Assembly (NCBI GenBank): GCA_914767715.1
Contig: OU612071.1
Location: 10,461,493 to 10,525,492 of the forward strand
DNA: 64,000 nt
Direction: 5' to 3'
Source of the DNA: Membranipora membranacea
Taxonomy: Eukaryota > Bryozoa > Gymnolaemata > Cheilostomatida > Membraniporidae
Made by a program: the position numbers and the translations under genes. Positions 13,201 through 24,730 of the stretch are shown here, piece after piece (the stretch's first letter is position 1; the number at the start of each line of letters is the position of its first letter). The notes beneath the pieces are model-generated. The model made no database searches. It was not told the origin of the DNA and saw nothing but the letters and a program-made list of their open reading frames with translations.

Positions 13201-15984
13201 TGTGCTGCACCGTTATTTATTGCACATATTAATCGGTAACTGTAAATTGCTGAACAGGCTGAACGGACTGAACAGCTGAACAGAATTTCTCAGACTAAAA
13301 TTATTATTTGTATTCTTTTCTCTGGCTGACTATCACTTCTCAAACACACTCTCCCTAACCAAATGATTTAATGAGTCACTAAGTTCATGTTGGCACCTAA
13401 TATAACCAATTTAGGGCAAACAAATGAATTTTATCAATTTGCTAATTCTGATAAAAATCTGATGGTGTTCAGGAAACCAGAAACGTTATCCAGCTCAAAC
13501 AGCCAGTCTTGACAAGCTCTGTTATGGGAAGGGGGGCTGGGGGTTCTTCCCCAACGAAGCTTGCAGAGACAAGCTACTTTCCATCCATTCACTAGTGTCA
13601 TGCCGAAAAATTTACTGCGAATAAAATGGGAAGAAACCAAGGCAAATCCACACTTAAAATAAATTAAGTAATGAGCAGAACATAAGGAATTGTCCACGCT
13701 TATGCAAAACTAACCAATCATGTAAAGAATCAAACAAGTAGAAGTCTGAGAAATTCTGTTCAGCTGTTCAGTCCGTTCAGCCTGTTCAGCAATTTACAGT
13801 TACCGCATATTAATTGAATCCACAATTGATATTTTTGTTCTTAGAGCAAAGACAGCCGATGCTGATGATCCGGCTGATGATGCCACAGTTGAGCCGCTGC
13901 TTCCTGGGTAAGTAACTATATTGTCCATATGCTTGGCCAGGCCCAGCGAGTTTGTTTTGTCTGTAAAGATGTTGATTACCCTTCAGTGCTGTGAGGCAAA
14001 TAAGACAGTAAGTACATAGATGCACAGTGATAATAAAAAGAGCCAACAAGACTAGGCTCGCTACATGATATCATTTTTCAGGTGCAGCCTCATTTAAGTT
14101 TTATAGTCAGAGCAAAACCTGTCTCCTGTAAATGTAGACAGTACTGCTTATATAAACATATCTGACCATATGAAGCAGTTTGACATCACCCTTCTCATTT
14201 AGTTGATACAGTGTTATGAATGCATAATTATAAAGATGTAAACTTTATTATGTTTTATAGAACTGGTGATGTAAATGGAGAAGCTCCTTCAACTTCAACA
14301 AAAATCTCTGCTCCCGTTGACCGTATGGTTGAAATGTAAGTAAATATACATCTAGTGGCCCTATCAGCATGAAAAGATAGTCGATAGTTATATCCATAAT
14401 CCAACTATTAGCCTGTAGTGTAGGGCATGGGCAGTCTCTATATATTTATTGCAGCTACAGCATGAATTTTTTCAATTTTTTGCAACTGAGAAGCTTTGGC
14501 GGCTGGGGCTCCGCCCCAGATCCCGTTGGGGGGGCTTACAGCGCCCCCCCGAACCCCCCAGCTGTTATGGCTCGGCCGCTGCGCGGCCTCGGTTCGAGCG
14601 CTACGCGTTCTCAAAATGTCAGTATATTTCACAGTTGGGGTAAGAAAATTTTCTCCGGGACACCACTGCCTGCACTATACCACCCTTATAGCCCAACCCA
14701 CTGGTTCCAGCTTGCTGACATAAATCAATCACTCTTCGGCCACCCAGATCAAAACAACTACCTTCTGAAGATTCTGAGTGCTGTTGACTACTAAATTTAG
14801 CCTGGAGGTACTGTTCCAATGTTACCAGATATAGTACAAAGTTCAGAGTGTGTAAACAATTTTGTAACCATTTCAAAATTACAGAGATGATAATGGCGAT
14901 AAAGGACGATATACTGGTAGTGGTGGTAGAGGTCGAGGTTGTAGCTCCAGTTCTCGGGGATACGCTGACAGTGGCTCCAACAAGAGGGGAGGATACTACA
15001 AGCCCCGTAATGTACCAACTAGACACGCCTCAGCCTTCTCTACACACAGACATCTCACAGATGCTAGAGGTAAGATTGTAATCTTATTTACAGTATAACT
15101 CACAAAAAGCATTATGCAAATTAATATATTTATCATCTTGACTAAGCTTTTGATCGTAATCAATCAATTTTGTTCTTACTGCTATGCAATTCACTGTACA
15201 AACCCTTTTCTCAGCTATGGCAGAGTCATCTTACGCCAGTCAAGACTATAGATACGAGGATGGTTATGAAGACTGGGACGGTCATGTAGATTACAAAGCA
15301 CCAGTCGGTAAGAAGGACTCGACCGGCTCCTCCAGTAAGGACGGTAAGCCTGCCATCACCGGCGGCCAGCCTAATACTAAATCAGCTGCTGAATGGAAAA
15401 ACAGGTTTGTGTTACCATGGTAGTCATCTTTACTGATGTATGAAAAATAATGATGTCTCATGTCTAAAGTAATAAATCAGGACACTTTGCGCACCGAATC
15501 AGATGCCAGGGAGCCAGAGCAGGTGCGCCAGGACATTGTCATATGTACTATAGTTTGGCTCTTGAAGAGGAGACGCTCTCGTGAGGATTTCATGAGCTGA
15601 TGGTTACTAATTTTAGCCTTGTAGCGTTTTCACAATGTAGCGTGACAGTGACCTGACATGTTACGCATCACTTCCTGTCAGGTTGCTAGGTAGAATTTTC
15701 CGACGGCTTACAGCTAACTAAAAATTTCGATTTGCAGTTCCTTTTGTGACAATTCTCAATAATTTTTTCATCATTGCAGAGATCACAGATACCATTATGA
15801 AGAGATGTATGGAGATGAAGATGGAATGTATGCTGGCAGAGGCTGGAGAGGTCAAGGTCAAAGCTCCAGTTCTCGAAGATACAGCGGTGGCTCTCCCAGT
15901 AGGGGACAGAACTATTGGCCCCGTAATCGACATCCCAGACACGCATCAACCTCCTCTACACACATATATCACACAGATGATGGA
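8088..15984 (+). CDS. RING / B-box / coiled-coil (TRIM-like) protein with RG- and SR-rich tail, partial 3'
   Basis: Exons read with consistent phases: 8088-8217, 8466-8636, 8923-9005, 9615-9738, 11016-11259, about 11353-11459, 13851-13908, 14261-14334, 14892-15068, 15214-15406 and 15780-15984. The first two give a RING finger: CPVC, CAH, CCMTC, then CPIC across the intron (C3HC4 order). Exons 3-4 give a B-box-like zinc module (CEAC, CNVC, LCFRC, KHDC). Exon 5 is a charged coiled coil. The remaining exons are low complexity, rich in G, R, S and D. RING proteins of this layout are E3 ubiquitin ligases, which is family knowledge. Exons 14892-15068 and 15780-15984 are diverged duplicates. The intron 3 donor (gttcgt) is weak. 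After 15984 (donor gtatga) no further exon is seen and a LINE begins, so the end is unresolved. Introns carry the MITEs listed separately. Confidence 0.82.
9851..10548. mobile_element. MITE with 53-bp terminal inverted repeats, in RING gene intron
   Basis: Arms 9851-9903 and 10496-10548 are inverted copies that I read as identical over 53 bp (ends aagctgcgtttacatgtgcg). TT precedes the left end and TAA follows the right end, so the target duplication is unclear; TTAA is possible if the true end is slightly inside. The interior has no coding capacity. It holds a smaller hairpin (gttcacttgtgac...gtcacaagtgaac, about 9979-10007) and a (TAC)n microsatellite. Confidence 0.85.
10182..10219 (+). repeat. 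(TAC)n microsatellite
   Basis: About 12 uninterrupted TAC/ACT units lie inside the MITE at 9851-10548. Confidence 0.95.
11494..12009. mobile_element. hAT-like MITE with CAGGGGTGCCCAACC ends
   Basis: The left end CAGGGGTGCCCAACCT at 11494 is inverted at the right end (AGGTTGGGCACCCCTG, ending 12009). CAGGGGT-type ends are typical of hAT elements. The 8 bases outside are cactatac and cactcagt, only partly alike, so the expected 8-bp duplication has decayed. The element also shares atgagcca/tggctcat inside both ends. It is non-coding and lies in the intron after the exon ending near 11459. Confidence 0.75.
12010..13224. other. RING gene intron, short GC-rich repeat then nothing recognised
   Basis: Positions 12020-12105 contain several ccccaacg/cgttgggg units that can pair with each other. 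The remaining intron sequence to the next MITE shows no coding exon that I can support. A short direct repeat (cattccccatgaaatatgga) occurs twice at about 12389-12425. Confidence 0.45.
13234..13805. mobile_element. MITE with perfect 63-bp TIRs and 9-bp target duplication
   Basis: The 63-bp arms at 13234-13261+ (to 13296) and 13743-13805 are exact inverted copies. They begin CGGTAACTGTAAATTGCTG and contain ctgaac repeated every 10 bases or so. Flanking catattaat at 13225-13233 and 13806-13814 is an exact 9-bp target duplication. Long TIRs with a 9-bp duplication fit a Mutator-like (MuDR) or Merlin-type MITE. The interior is non-coding and holds a degraded fold-back at about 13507-13573 related to the one at 5385-5458. 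It sits in an intron of the RING gene. Confidence 0.92.
14500..14600. repeat. GC-rich repeat island in RING gene intron
   Basis: A ggggctccgcccc hairpin is followed by ggggggcttacagcgcccccc, cggccgctgcgcggcc and gagcgctacgcgttctc. Base composition is sharply different from the AT-rich surroundings. A relative of the central part lies at about 3597-3640, so it is a dispersed repeat piece. It is not an exon. Confidence 0.65.
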
Positions 15985-17280
15985 GGTATGATTACCAGTA
16001 CGATTTATTCTGGTGAATTTATATGTCCAGGAACTTTTGTCCAGAAAACAAAGATAAAAAGAATTTCTTTCAAAAGAAAAATGCAAATTGAGGTAATTAT
16101 AAAAGTGTGTATGAACACACAAAGGTATAAAGGTATAAAAATACATACGAAAAACAGGTAAATGAGATTATCGCAATGAAAAATTAACTATTTTATGGAG
16201 AAAATGAAGAATAAAAAGGCATGTATTAAGAAGTAGAAAACTTTATACACTAAAATTGTGGATTTTGATGGCTAACTTGAAAGATTTGAGATCCTTGCAC
16301 CGCTAAATGTTCTGGGGCAAGTCATTGTATAGTTTGGCACCAAAGTTCGCTAGGGAGAAACTGTATTTGTCCTCGGATAGCATCAACCCCTCACTTTTTT
16401 TAAAGCTGTGTATCACTTTTTAATTTAAGGCATAAGACTGACATCAATAACTGAGACCAATTTGTTATCAGCTTAGATTGCCCAAAAGTTTAGACGAGGC
16501 AGAGGCACAATATCCAATTTATCACCAAATGATACCATTATTTATACCTTTTAACATTTTTTAAACTGATAAACAAATTGATCCCAATATCAGTTCTCGA
16601 TTTATAGAATGTCTTTTTTAATTTACTCGTTAGAGCAAGAAAGTAGCGGTGCGCAATATATGAAGTTTGGTCTTACTAACTCTGTGTACCAGACAGCAGC
16701 TAATGATTCATTTAAAAACTTGCGATTTCTCTCAAAATTTGCTATGATTGGGTACAGCTTTTGTTTAAATTTTTTGACATGGGATTTAAAATTCAAATTT
16801 TTATCTAAAATTACTCCTAATATTTTTATTTGTCTGCCTGTTTATAAGACATGCCTTGGAAATTTAGTTTGGAAAGTCTGTGTTATTAGATTTGGAGACA
16901 GTCATAACATCTGTCTTTGATACATTGAGTATCAATTCATTACAATTGTACCAGTCAGAAGCTAAGGCTAGTGAATGTTCCATGTTTTGAATGGATAGGG
17001 TTGGGTCATTGCCACTGGCTATCATGAGACAGTCATCATTTCTAAAGTAGTGAGATCATCGATAAAAGCAATAAAGATTAATGGGCCTGTCAGGAGCATT
17101 TTTGTAACTCCTGACAAATACCATAGTTATTATACTGGTATTTATTAGTGTAGGTAAGCTGGCAACCTTATTGGCCCTGCATTTTTCAATTGAATTATGA
17201 TCATTATTGGCACACTTACAAATTAAGTGTTTATAAACTGTGCATGCACTGAAAGCATGCTTTTGTTATTCCATGGCTTA

Positions 17281-17615
17281 AAGTCTTGCTACATGAGCCC
17301 ACGAAATGCGTGGAATAGTCTTCCCACGCGTGGTGGGCGTGGCTTCATAGGCTAAACACACCCACCTTGTGACAACATTGCTAAGTGAGTGACCAATGAG
17401 CCATGACCAATGAGTAAGGAGTAATGACCAATTAAATATGCTCTATTGTACCAACTGGCCAATGACAGAAGCGTAGGTTCACAACGTGGTTAACAACACG
17501 AACATGCTGGTCTTTGAAAAGACGCATTGTTAGCATGCCCAACGGCGTGGTTTGGCATGAACAACGCGTGGAATTGCCTCCCCACGCGATTTCGTGGGCC
17601 TTTCTAGCTACACCT
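17281..17615. mobile_element. MITE with TTA target duplication inside LTR-like copy 1
   Basis: This 335-bp insertion is absent from the sister copy at 55005-57574, where the empty site reads ggcttactcag. TTA flanks it at 17278-17280 and 17616-17618. Imperfect TIRs of about 26 bp share GCCCACGAAAT. The interior has several cacgcg/cgcgtg hairpin pieces. A 3-bp TTA duplication is typical of PIF/Harbinger (Tourist) MITEs. Confidence 0.85.
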
Positions 17616-17818
17616 TTACTCAGAGATGTTTTATTTATTTAGCTTTGGTCTGCTGAGCTAGCAACATGTAACTTATTGTACTATCTGAAATAATCTGCTG
17701 TACAATGCAAAGTGTAGCACAAAGAATCCGATCACCAAAACATGACTAATACATTATATCAAGCACTAATTCTCAATGTGCTAATTATTATTGAATGATT
17801 TTTGATTTAGCTCCAATA

Positions 17819-18060
17819 GGTAAATTCGCCGCCCTTGGTATCTATATTAAATAATCATTAATCATAATCATTTTCATGGGGAAATCCAACTTGAATTCAA
17901 GTTGTCTCCCTATTACCAATGAGGAGATAATTCTAAGTTTCATTTGGCTGATATAGAAAACCGTATACCTAATCATAAAATCTATTCAGTTGGATTTCCC
18001 CATGAAAATGATTATGATTAATGATTATTTAATATAGATACCAAGGGCGGCGAATTTACC
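17819..18060. mobile_element. Mariner-like MITE with perfect 73-bp TIRs
   Basis: Arms 17819-17891 and 17988-18060 are exact inverted copies (starting GGTAAATTCGCCGCCCTTGG). They are flanked by TA on both sides. The sister LTR-like copy lacks it. The central 96 bp is non-coding. The TA duplication suggests Tc1/mariner, which is inference. Confidence 0.88.
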
Positions 18061-19664
18061 TAATGTAATTATTATGAAACAAAAATATACTAATGAAGAT
18101 ATTTGGTTAGTAATATCAAGGAGTGATAGCTTGTTACTCCTGTTACTCCTTGGTAATTTGTAAATTTAGGCAACAAATATTAGAGACACAACTGCCTCAA
18201 CAAAAATAGTGTTCAATAATGTTTATTGCAACAGTGACCTTTTAATCAATGCTATTCTCCCCCCCCCAAGGCAATTATTTTTATGAACTTGAAGATTTAT
18301 TTATATCTCAAATTTATGAAGTTAAAGTGTCATTTGATTTTGTTTTCAATAATTCAAAATTTGCAAGAGGCTAATATTTTCTAGCCGGACAGGTGGCACT
18401 TCAGAAGTTCAGGGTGTTTATTGGCATACCTAAATTGGGGCGTAAAGCAGTTTATTTTGGCAAGTGAAACTGCTTCGCTTGGGTCAAATACTTTTAATAA
18501 GTTGACATAACTATTGGAGGGCTCGAATCAAAGTCATCCTTTGACGTAATTGAAATTGGTTATTTATAAGGCTGAAATTTATTTTTGTTCACATAAGTAG
18601 ACTATCAAGTTGTATGTTATGTAATAGTTAATCTAAGTAAGTAAGTAATGTAAGCTAATCCTGTGAAGTAACATTCCCACCCCCCCCCCCCCCCCCCCCG
18701 AAAGTCAGGGTAAGGATAGTCCTAGTTCTAGCCTTTTCTGTTCAGAACTGTGAACGGTAGAACAAAGTCTATTTTTTGGTTGCCTTCTGTTGAGCAAAGC
18801 ACTTGATTATTGACATAATAGACTACTTGAGATATCAATTTGGTTTATTAACATAGTGTGTAGACAAATAAACATAGACAGGTTATACATAATTTGTCGC
18901 ATTCTTGTAAACTTTCCTGAGTACCGTCATAACAAGGAAGTTACAATAGGGTTTCCCAGTGAAGTTCCTTTGTAATATTGAGGAGGGAATTCCCTAAGTT
19001 AAACTATCTTGAGTAACTACAGTTGAATAGTATTAATTGATCATAGAATTTAACGCTTATTATTACATTGTATTTTGAGATATTACCCCTGCTAGGAACC
19101 TGAGAAAATTAGTATTTACTAACGGCGTAAAACCAAAAGCCCACCTTACCAGCCTGACAGGCCCAAAACAGACCCTTTAGAATCCCGGCAAAGATTGATT
19201 CCTATCAGATAAAGTACCATTAACCTTCATGGTTTGAGACCTGTTTGATAAATAATTTTATATGAAGGATGCTGCCGATAGAGTTTTGGTTACCAACAGT
19301 TTATGATTTACACAGTCAAAAGCTTTTTTGATGTCCAGTGCAGCACGGGTTAACAATTTGGAACTATCTTGAGATAGCATATATCTCATTTTATTCACCG
19401 ATTGTATTAAGATTTGGTCAGCGGAGCTTCCAGAACAAAACTCAAGTTGTTTGCAGCTCAGAAGTTGGTTGGACTCCATGAACTCTCGCATTTGGTTGGC
19501 TACAATATTCTCAAGGACTTTGCTCAAAATAGGGGATGGGATATCGGACGGTAATTGTTAGCCTGATTTTTTGGACGACTTTTAGAAACAGGAATAACAA
19601 GTGCATTCTTTGAAACATCTGGAAATTGATTATTGCTAAGAGATAAATTTGTGATCTGTGTTAA

Positions 19665-20661
19665 CGTTATATATCGCTTTTTAAAACTTTTTAATATTCT
19701 ATTGGGTGATCATGTCTAATAGTTATTTTCACAGTTGAAACCTCCCAAATATTTGACGTTGAGTCGCAGTGACCTCTGGAAGTTTATTTTTGGGCAAAAA
19801 GCGCCCTTTTTAAATTGAGCCCTCTGTGCCTTGTTTTTGAGGTATTTGATAAGTTTTTGCTTTCACCATATAGAGGAGGCATGGCACTAACTGGCACTTA
19901 ATGACATTTTAGTGAAACTATATGAGACTTGAAACTTTGAGACTTGAAAATGATTTTTGCAATAGTAATTGGGCCATTTCTGACCCCTCATCGCATACGA
20001 CCCCAATAATGCAGAAACTAAAATTTCCAATTTTTTGTACCATTTTGGTCTTGTACTGTCACTTCCATCAATAATCTTACCAGCTAACTGATCCTGGTTG
20101 TCACAACTGTAAAAGATAATGACCCAAATTTTAATTAATTTAGCTCAAAATTTTCCAGCCAAAATTCAGAAATTCAGAACGATGTCAGTCAAATTTGTTG
20201 TCAGTATGATGAACAGCAGGAGATTGTCTGGGTTTTGATCAAAGCGATTGTTGATTATGGCTTTACATCTTGAGATATTTGGATTTTTGTGGCTAAATAA
20301 GCTTTACTTGGTCCAAAACATGCACTTCTCTCCAGCCAAAAAGCTGAAAATAGGTTAAAGAACATGTTATACGCATTAGCTTCCATTAAACTAAAGAGTA
20401 TTTGTGAGGTTTTGTCAGTGGCGTTTGATGATAAATTCAATAGTTGAGAAGCATTACGCAATTTACTGCATCATTTTGCCCTTTGCTGCCTATATGTTTT
20501 CAATGTATTTTAGTTAATGTACAATTAATCAAGTTAGAAACATGCGGTTTAAGAAAAATTGCGATATTAAACATTAGCCAGACTACTGGCAACAAGTCAG
20601 TGAAGGAAATTTTGAGATGGGACAAGTAGTTCCTGAGAAACTGAAAAGGCGATATATCACG
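19665..20661. mobile_element. TTAA-flanked non-autonomous element inside LINE
   Basis: The 997-bp insertion is flanked by TTAA at 19661-19664 and 20662-20665. Its ends are imperfect inverted repeats (CGTTATATATCGC against CGTGATATATCGC). Removing it with one TTAA restores the LINE reading frame. Part of it (about 19690-19985) reappears inverted at about 43040-43335. TTAA targets are used by piggyBac and Kolobok. No transposase motif is visible in its short open frames, including the one at 20255-20461. Confidence 0.82.
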
Positions 20662-22553
20662 TTAAGGGATTAAGGTATAAAGGCTTCAAAAGTTTGTATA
20701 CGAAAGCAGGAATTTGGCTTAATCCCCCTGTTTATCTGAATTTTATTGAGTTGAGAATTCGAGACACTTCATTATTGTTGACCATTTCAACTGCATACTT
20801 TGAAATAGCAAAAGTACAAGGGTTAATAGCCGAAATATTTGTATTCTTTACTTGGCTTGACACTCCAATGGTTGACAAGAATTCATTAAAACCGTTGGCT
20901 ATTTTGAGACTTTCTGTTCATTTTGTACCGTCATTCTCAAGCTCTTCAATTTTATTGCCAGGGTCAGTGTTTGTGCCCTTGAAAATTCAAATTTTCTTCC
21001 ACATTATTTTTCTTATTTCTGAAAGCCTGAGTCAATACAATTATCAAAATCATTTTTAGTCTCTTTCGTTAGCGAGGTAACTTATTGATTTTTCCAACAG
21101 ATGGATTTTTTATCTCTTTGTCTTTGAGTTTCAAATGGCGCAAATTGATCTGTGAGATCACATACTTTTTTATCTAACAACTCAGCAGCCTGGTGAAGTC
21201 TCTCTTTTTTATATATGAATGTGTAGTCTTGATTTGATAAGATTAAGCTGGCACGCAACAGAAAAGTTATCACTGAAGTCACAATTTTTGACTTTATGAC
21301 TTTGAATAAGATTTTTTGCGGTTTGTGAAAATGATGATCGATTATTGTTTTCGATTCTTTAAAACACCTAGTAGGGGAATCAATTACTTGGTTGAAACTA
21401 TGCAGGGACATAAGGGTGTCAAACTTCTCTTTTATGGTAGACTCTTTGGACCAGTCTATAATAAAATCGCCTGTAATGATTGTTGACTTTTTAAGTAAGT
21501 TTGTTTCAAATATACTTTCATATTGCTCAATGATCTGACTGGCTGCGCAGGGAGGGTTGTACACCAGCACAAGAACAAATTCAGATTCGGGTGCGATTGT
21601 TCTGATAGCCAAAATTTCTGCTCCCTTGCATGTCGCTATTACCATTCTCTCAAACTTCAAGGTTGCCTTAATATAAATAAATAAACCTCCGCCATGACTT
21701 GAAACTCCTCGGTCTTTTCTAATCAAAGTGTAACCTGGTAAATAAAGTGTGCTATTAAAATAAGAGCTATTAAGCCATGTTTCAGAAATACAAATTGTGT
21801 CATGTTGCAACAGACTTGTCCAATGATAAAATTCATCAAAGTTTTTGTAAAGAGATCAAATGTTTAAATGACAGAATCAACATGAGAGTAACAAAAATGA
21901 TCAACATAACAATAATAAATATCTACTGATCATAAATTAGTTGCCGTCAGCAGGTCGACTTTCAGATCTTAGCCTTCTGGTTTGCTTGTTTGATATCTTT
22001 TCTAGGTCGGAGGTCGTCACAATATGGATTTATTTTTTATGATACTGTGTCTCGTACATATATCTTCTGATCGCGTGTCCAGATAAACTTGAAGCTGGTC
22101 TCCCGAGCTTTGTCCTTGGCACGATAGAATAGATCATTCTGACTTTTAGTTAAATGGTCATAATAATACATTATAAAGTTGTTGTCTCAATCAAATTCTT
22201 CGATCTACGTGACTATTATAATAATGTTTCACTACCCACACAACCACATATCTTGTATCTTAGGCATATGTTTTCCTTACTGTTGAAATGAAATGACCGG
22301 GCTTATTGCACGCATAATGCGACATATGGAATCTAAACCACCCTTATTTGGCCTACTGCTGTCACGTAGAACAATCAATGGTTCGTTTTACTTTATTCTA
22401 GCTCAAGTTGATACTAAATTCCGAACAAGGGGTGGATTCTCAACTGGAGATGGTAGGGGGAGTAACTGGAGTACCGCACAACCCTGAGAAGAGAAGAAAG
22501 GACAGCGCTAGCACAGATAATTATACCCAGGTGAGACTGAATGTATTTTAAGA

Positions 22554-22663
22554 GACCCTGATATGAACTCCATGATTGAATCAGTTTTGTTAACAGATAA
22601 AAAGAGGTGCCTCTTTTTATCTGTTAACAAAACTGATTCAATCATGGAGTTCATATCAGGGTC
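22554..22663. repeat. Perfect 54-bp inverted repeat with 2-base loop
   Basis: Arms 22554-22607 and 22610-22663 are identical in inverted orientation, starting gaccctgatatgaactccat and separated by TG only. A transcript would form an uninterrupted 54-bp hairpin. There is no coding content. Confidence 0.97.
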
Positions 22664-22791
22664 TAAAATGAAAAATAAAGCAAATATAAGCAAATAGTAA
22701 TTATAGTCATAAATCAAAGTAAACTATTTTTAATTAAATACATTTTTGGTTTGTGAGTATCGATTGCCCTCACTTTACAGTGCGGGGTCTT

Positions 22792-23473
22792 TTAAAGGGA
22801 TAATACACTTCTGATCTCTGTTTGGCAGCCAATGGAGCACAGAAAAATGTATGTACATACAAAAACTCCTTACTTGTAATTCAAAACCCCTTGTTCTGCT
22901 CAAATGTGCATTCTAAATTGTAGTTGTGCATCTCCAACAAGAAATAAGACAACTAACAGAATTGCTTGTGATCTGAAAAAAGCTGATTTTGTGAGCAGTT
23001 GTGTGCTCCTATCTCTTGGTTAGTGTTTCAATTGTCCAGATACTCAAAGTGCGCATGTGCAATAAGGATGACCTTTTGACTTTAGCTTGTTATTTTCTAA
23101 CAGCCCAGCTTAACACTTTTATTACCATAACCGGATATGGTAATAAAAGTGTTAAGCTGGGCTGTTAGAAAATAACAAGCTAAAGTCAAAAGGTCATCCT
23201 TATTGCACATGCGCACTTTGAGTATCTGGACAATTGAAACACTAACCAAGAGATAGGAGCACACAACTGCTCACAAAATCAGCTTTTTTCAGATCACAAG
23301 CAATTCTGTTAGTTGTCTTATTTCTTGTTGGAGATGCACAACTACAATTTAGAATGCACATTTGAGCAGAACAAGGGGTTTTGAATTACAAATAAGGAGT
23401 TTTTGTATGTACATACATTTTTCTGTGCTCCATTGGCTGCCAAACAGAGATCAGAAGTGTATTATCCCTTTAA
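22792..23473. mobile_element. Near-perfect 682-bp palindrome with TTAA ends
   Basis: Arms 22792-23129 and 23136-23473 are inverted copies over 338 bp with one mismatch noticed by eye, around a 6-base loop (accgga). The outermost 4 bases on each side are TTAA (22792-22795 and 23470-23473), so the element proper is 22796-23469 with ends AGGGATAATACAC. This fits a TTAA-target fold-back MITE (piggyBac or Kolobok type). It is non-coding; open frames within it are symmetric by-products. Confidence 0.93.
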
Positions 23474-23934
23474 CGAAAAAGTTGGATGAAGTTGAACGGT
23501 TCGGGTTGGAGGATGGTTTTTGTGTGAGTCGATGTCTAAGCAAGTGCTCTGGATTGTACATAATTAAACATTCAAGAAACACCTTTTGTGAACTAATTAT
23601 GTGTGAATTCATGATCACGGGATATGGCAGCAAAGAAAAAAATGATAGCCTAGCATGAAGTATAACTTAGAAGTCTATTCTTGGAAACCACTTTTAATAC
23701 CATAAAAAAATTTTTCGATTCAGCACCAACACTAAGAAAAAAAACCATCAGGTCATAGTTTGCGAATTTACTTTTGCCTGTTTTGTTGACAAATTTCCTG
23801 AAATTTCACTTGAGATTATTCAGCTTTCAAACCCTTTAAGACTTAGTTGGAGGCAGCTATTTTGTATCACATCTTATCCTCCATATTTTATTCTATCATG
23901 TGAGCGAGTTCCAGCTTTAGATTCCAAATATTGA
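23474..23934. other. Intergenic, no gene seen
   Basis: No recognisable coding segment was found between the palindrome and the repeat that follows. Confidence 0.4.
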
Positions 23935-24333
23935 GGAAGTTATGGTCTCTCAAACCAGGTCCAGTTGGCCATGCAGGCAACACCAGGCCCCAGCAGCATG
24001 AAGCCACCCCTGGGTGTTGATGAGCATCTCAATCAATCTCATCGATCCCTCAGTGCATTTTGTTAGTTTCGGTGGTTTGACATAATTGGTGTGTTTACGC
24101 TGTTGCGCAACCAGGGAGGCTGCCAACTTGTCATTATTTCAGTGTAACAATGTTCGCCCCATCACTCTCATGCTTATGCTCTAAGCCAAACCAGTGCAGT
24201 GAGGTTTGCTTTCCATCAACTCATCGGCGCAACATCGCTAATCGTCAAGGCACCCGCCCCTCGTGCCATAGTTCACTACTCAAATTCACCACATTGAGCA
24301 TAGTACAACTCATACACAAGTCAGAGAGATGAC
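23935..24333. repeat. Dispersed repeat A, copy adjoining the 3' side of the REL-endonuclease LINE
   Basis: About 370 bp from 23965 matches 53918-54245 closely, with landmarks ggccccagcagcatgaagcc, ctcatcgatccctcagtgca and gaggctgccaact. Shorter or diverged copies lie at 5811, 50360 and 51833. It has no coding potential. It may be the LINE 3' tail on the minus strand, or an independent SINE-like or MITE family. Confidence 0.7.
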
Positions 24334-24730
24334 TTGTTTGCGCAACAGCCAGTGGGCTGACTGTGATCTCCTGTCTCGCTCTGCCTGCCTTTTATGCGAT
24401 GGCCAAGCTTTTAATCCTATGTTTGTAATGCCTTAGATCTAACTCAGACTCACTTTGGTTTTTCACCCTGCAGAGATTAAACTACTTTAATTTGAGTATT
24501 AAAGGCATAATCCCGCTTAGCCTTCTACCCCGAGCGGTTTGTTAATCATCACTTAATCCCCTCAATATAATCCTTACAAGGATTATAAACAAAGGAATTA
24601 AATGCTGGCCAACTCCACAAAACAAAGTGAGTGTGTTAAACCCCAGCTCACAAGCAATAGGATTACTTAGCTTTTGTCTTCACACAGTGCTGTTGCCAAA
24701 TCCATGCCGATGCGCTTTCTGCCTCATGTA

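Larger units (their letters stand above)
17088..19159. mobile_element. LTR-like element (solo LTR or short-TIR element), copy 1
   Basis: The ends are TGTCAGG...CCTGACA, flanked by GGCC on both sides (17084-17087 and 19160-19163), an exact 4-bp target duplication inside the GGGCCC of a LINE RT gene. A second copy lies inverted at 55005-57574. TG...CA ends with only 7 bp of inverted terminal repeat, a length of about 1.5 kb without its two internal MITEs, and no coding sequence fit a solo LTR. A non-autonomous DNA element with TGT ends and a 4-bp duplication (Ginger-like) is the alternative. It contains a C-run at about 18680-18699 and a subterminal short palindrome (tcaggag...ctcctga) at the left end. 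Confidence 0.85.
16200..22200 (-). pseudogene. LINE retrotransposon with ORF1 remnant, AP endonuclease and RT, split by two insertions
   Basis: Read on the minus strand, the order is as follows. An ORF1p C-terminal remnant lies near 22160-22050 (NDLFYRAKDKARE, FKFIWT). An apurinic-type endonuclease lies at 21810-21082 (CISETWLNS, GGGLFIYIK, ITGDFI). The RT start is near 20870-20700, the RT fingers and palm are at about 19660-19165 (NYRPIS, ALDIKKAFDCVNHKLL), and the GSVLGPLIF motif straddles an insertion. The RT C-terminal part runs from 17083 to about 16240 (ASDWYNCNELILNVSKTDVM; LPQNI near the end). Removing 17088-19163 restores an uninterrupted GSVLGPLIF frame. Removing 19665-20665 restores the segment before NNYRPIS. 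Frame breaks elsewhere show decay. A Jockey/CR1-like non-LTR element is most likely. Confidence 0.88.

Noticed and set aside
20255-20461. Minus-strand open frame as a part of the LINE protein
   Set aside because: It lies inside the TTAA-flanked insertion at 19665-20661, not in the LINE.
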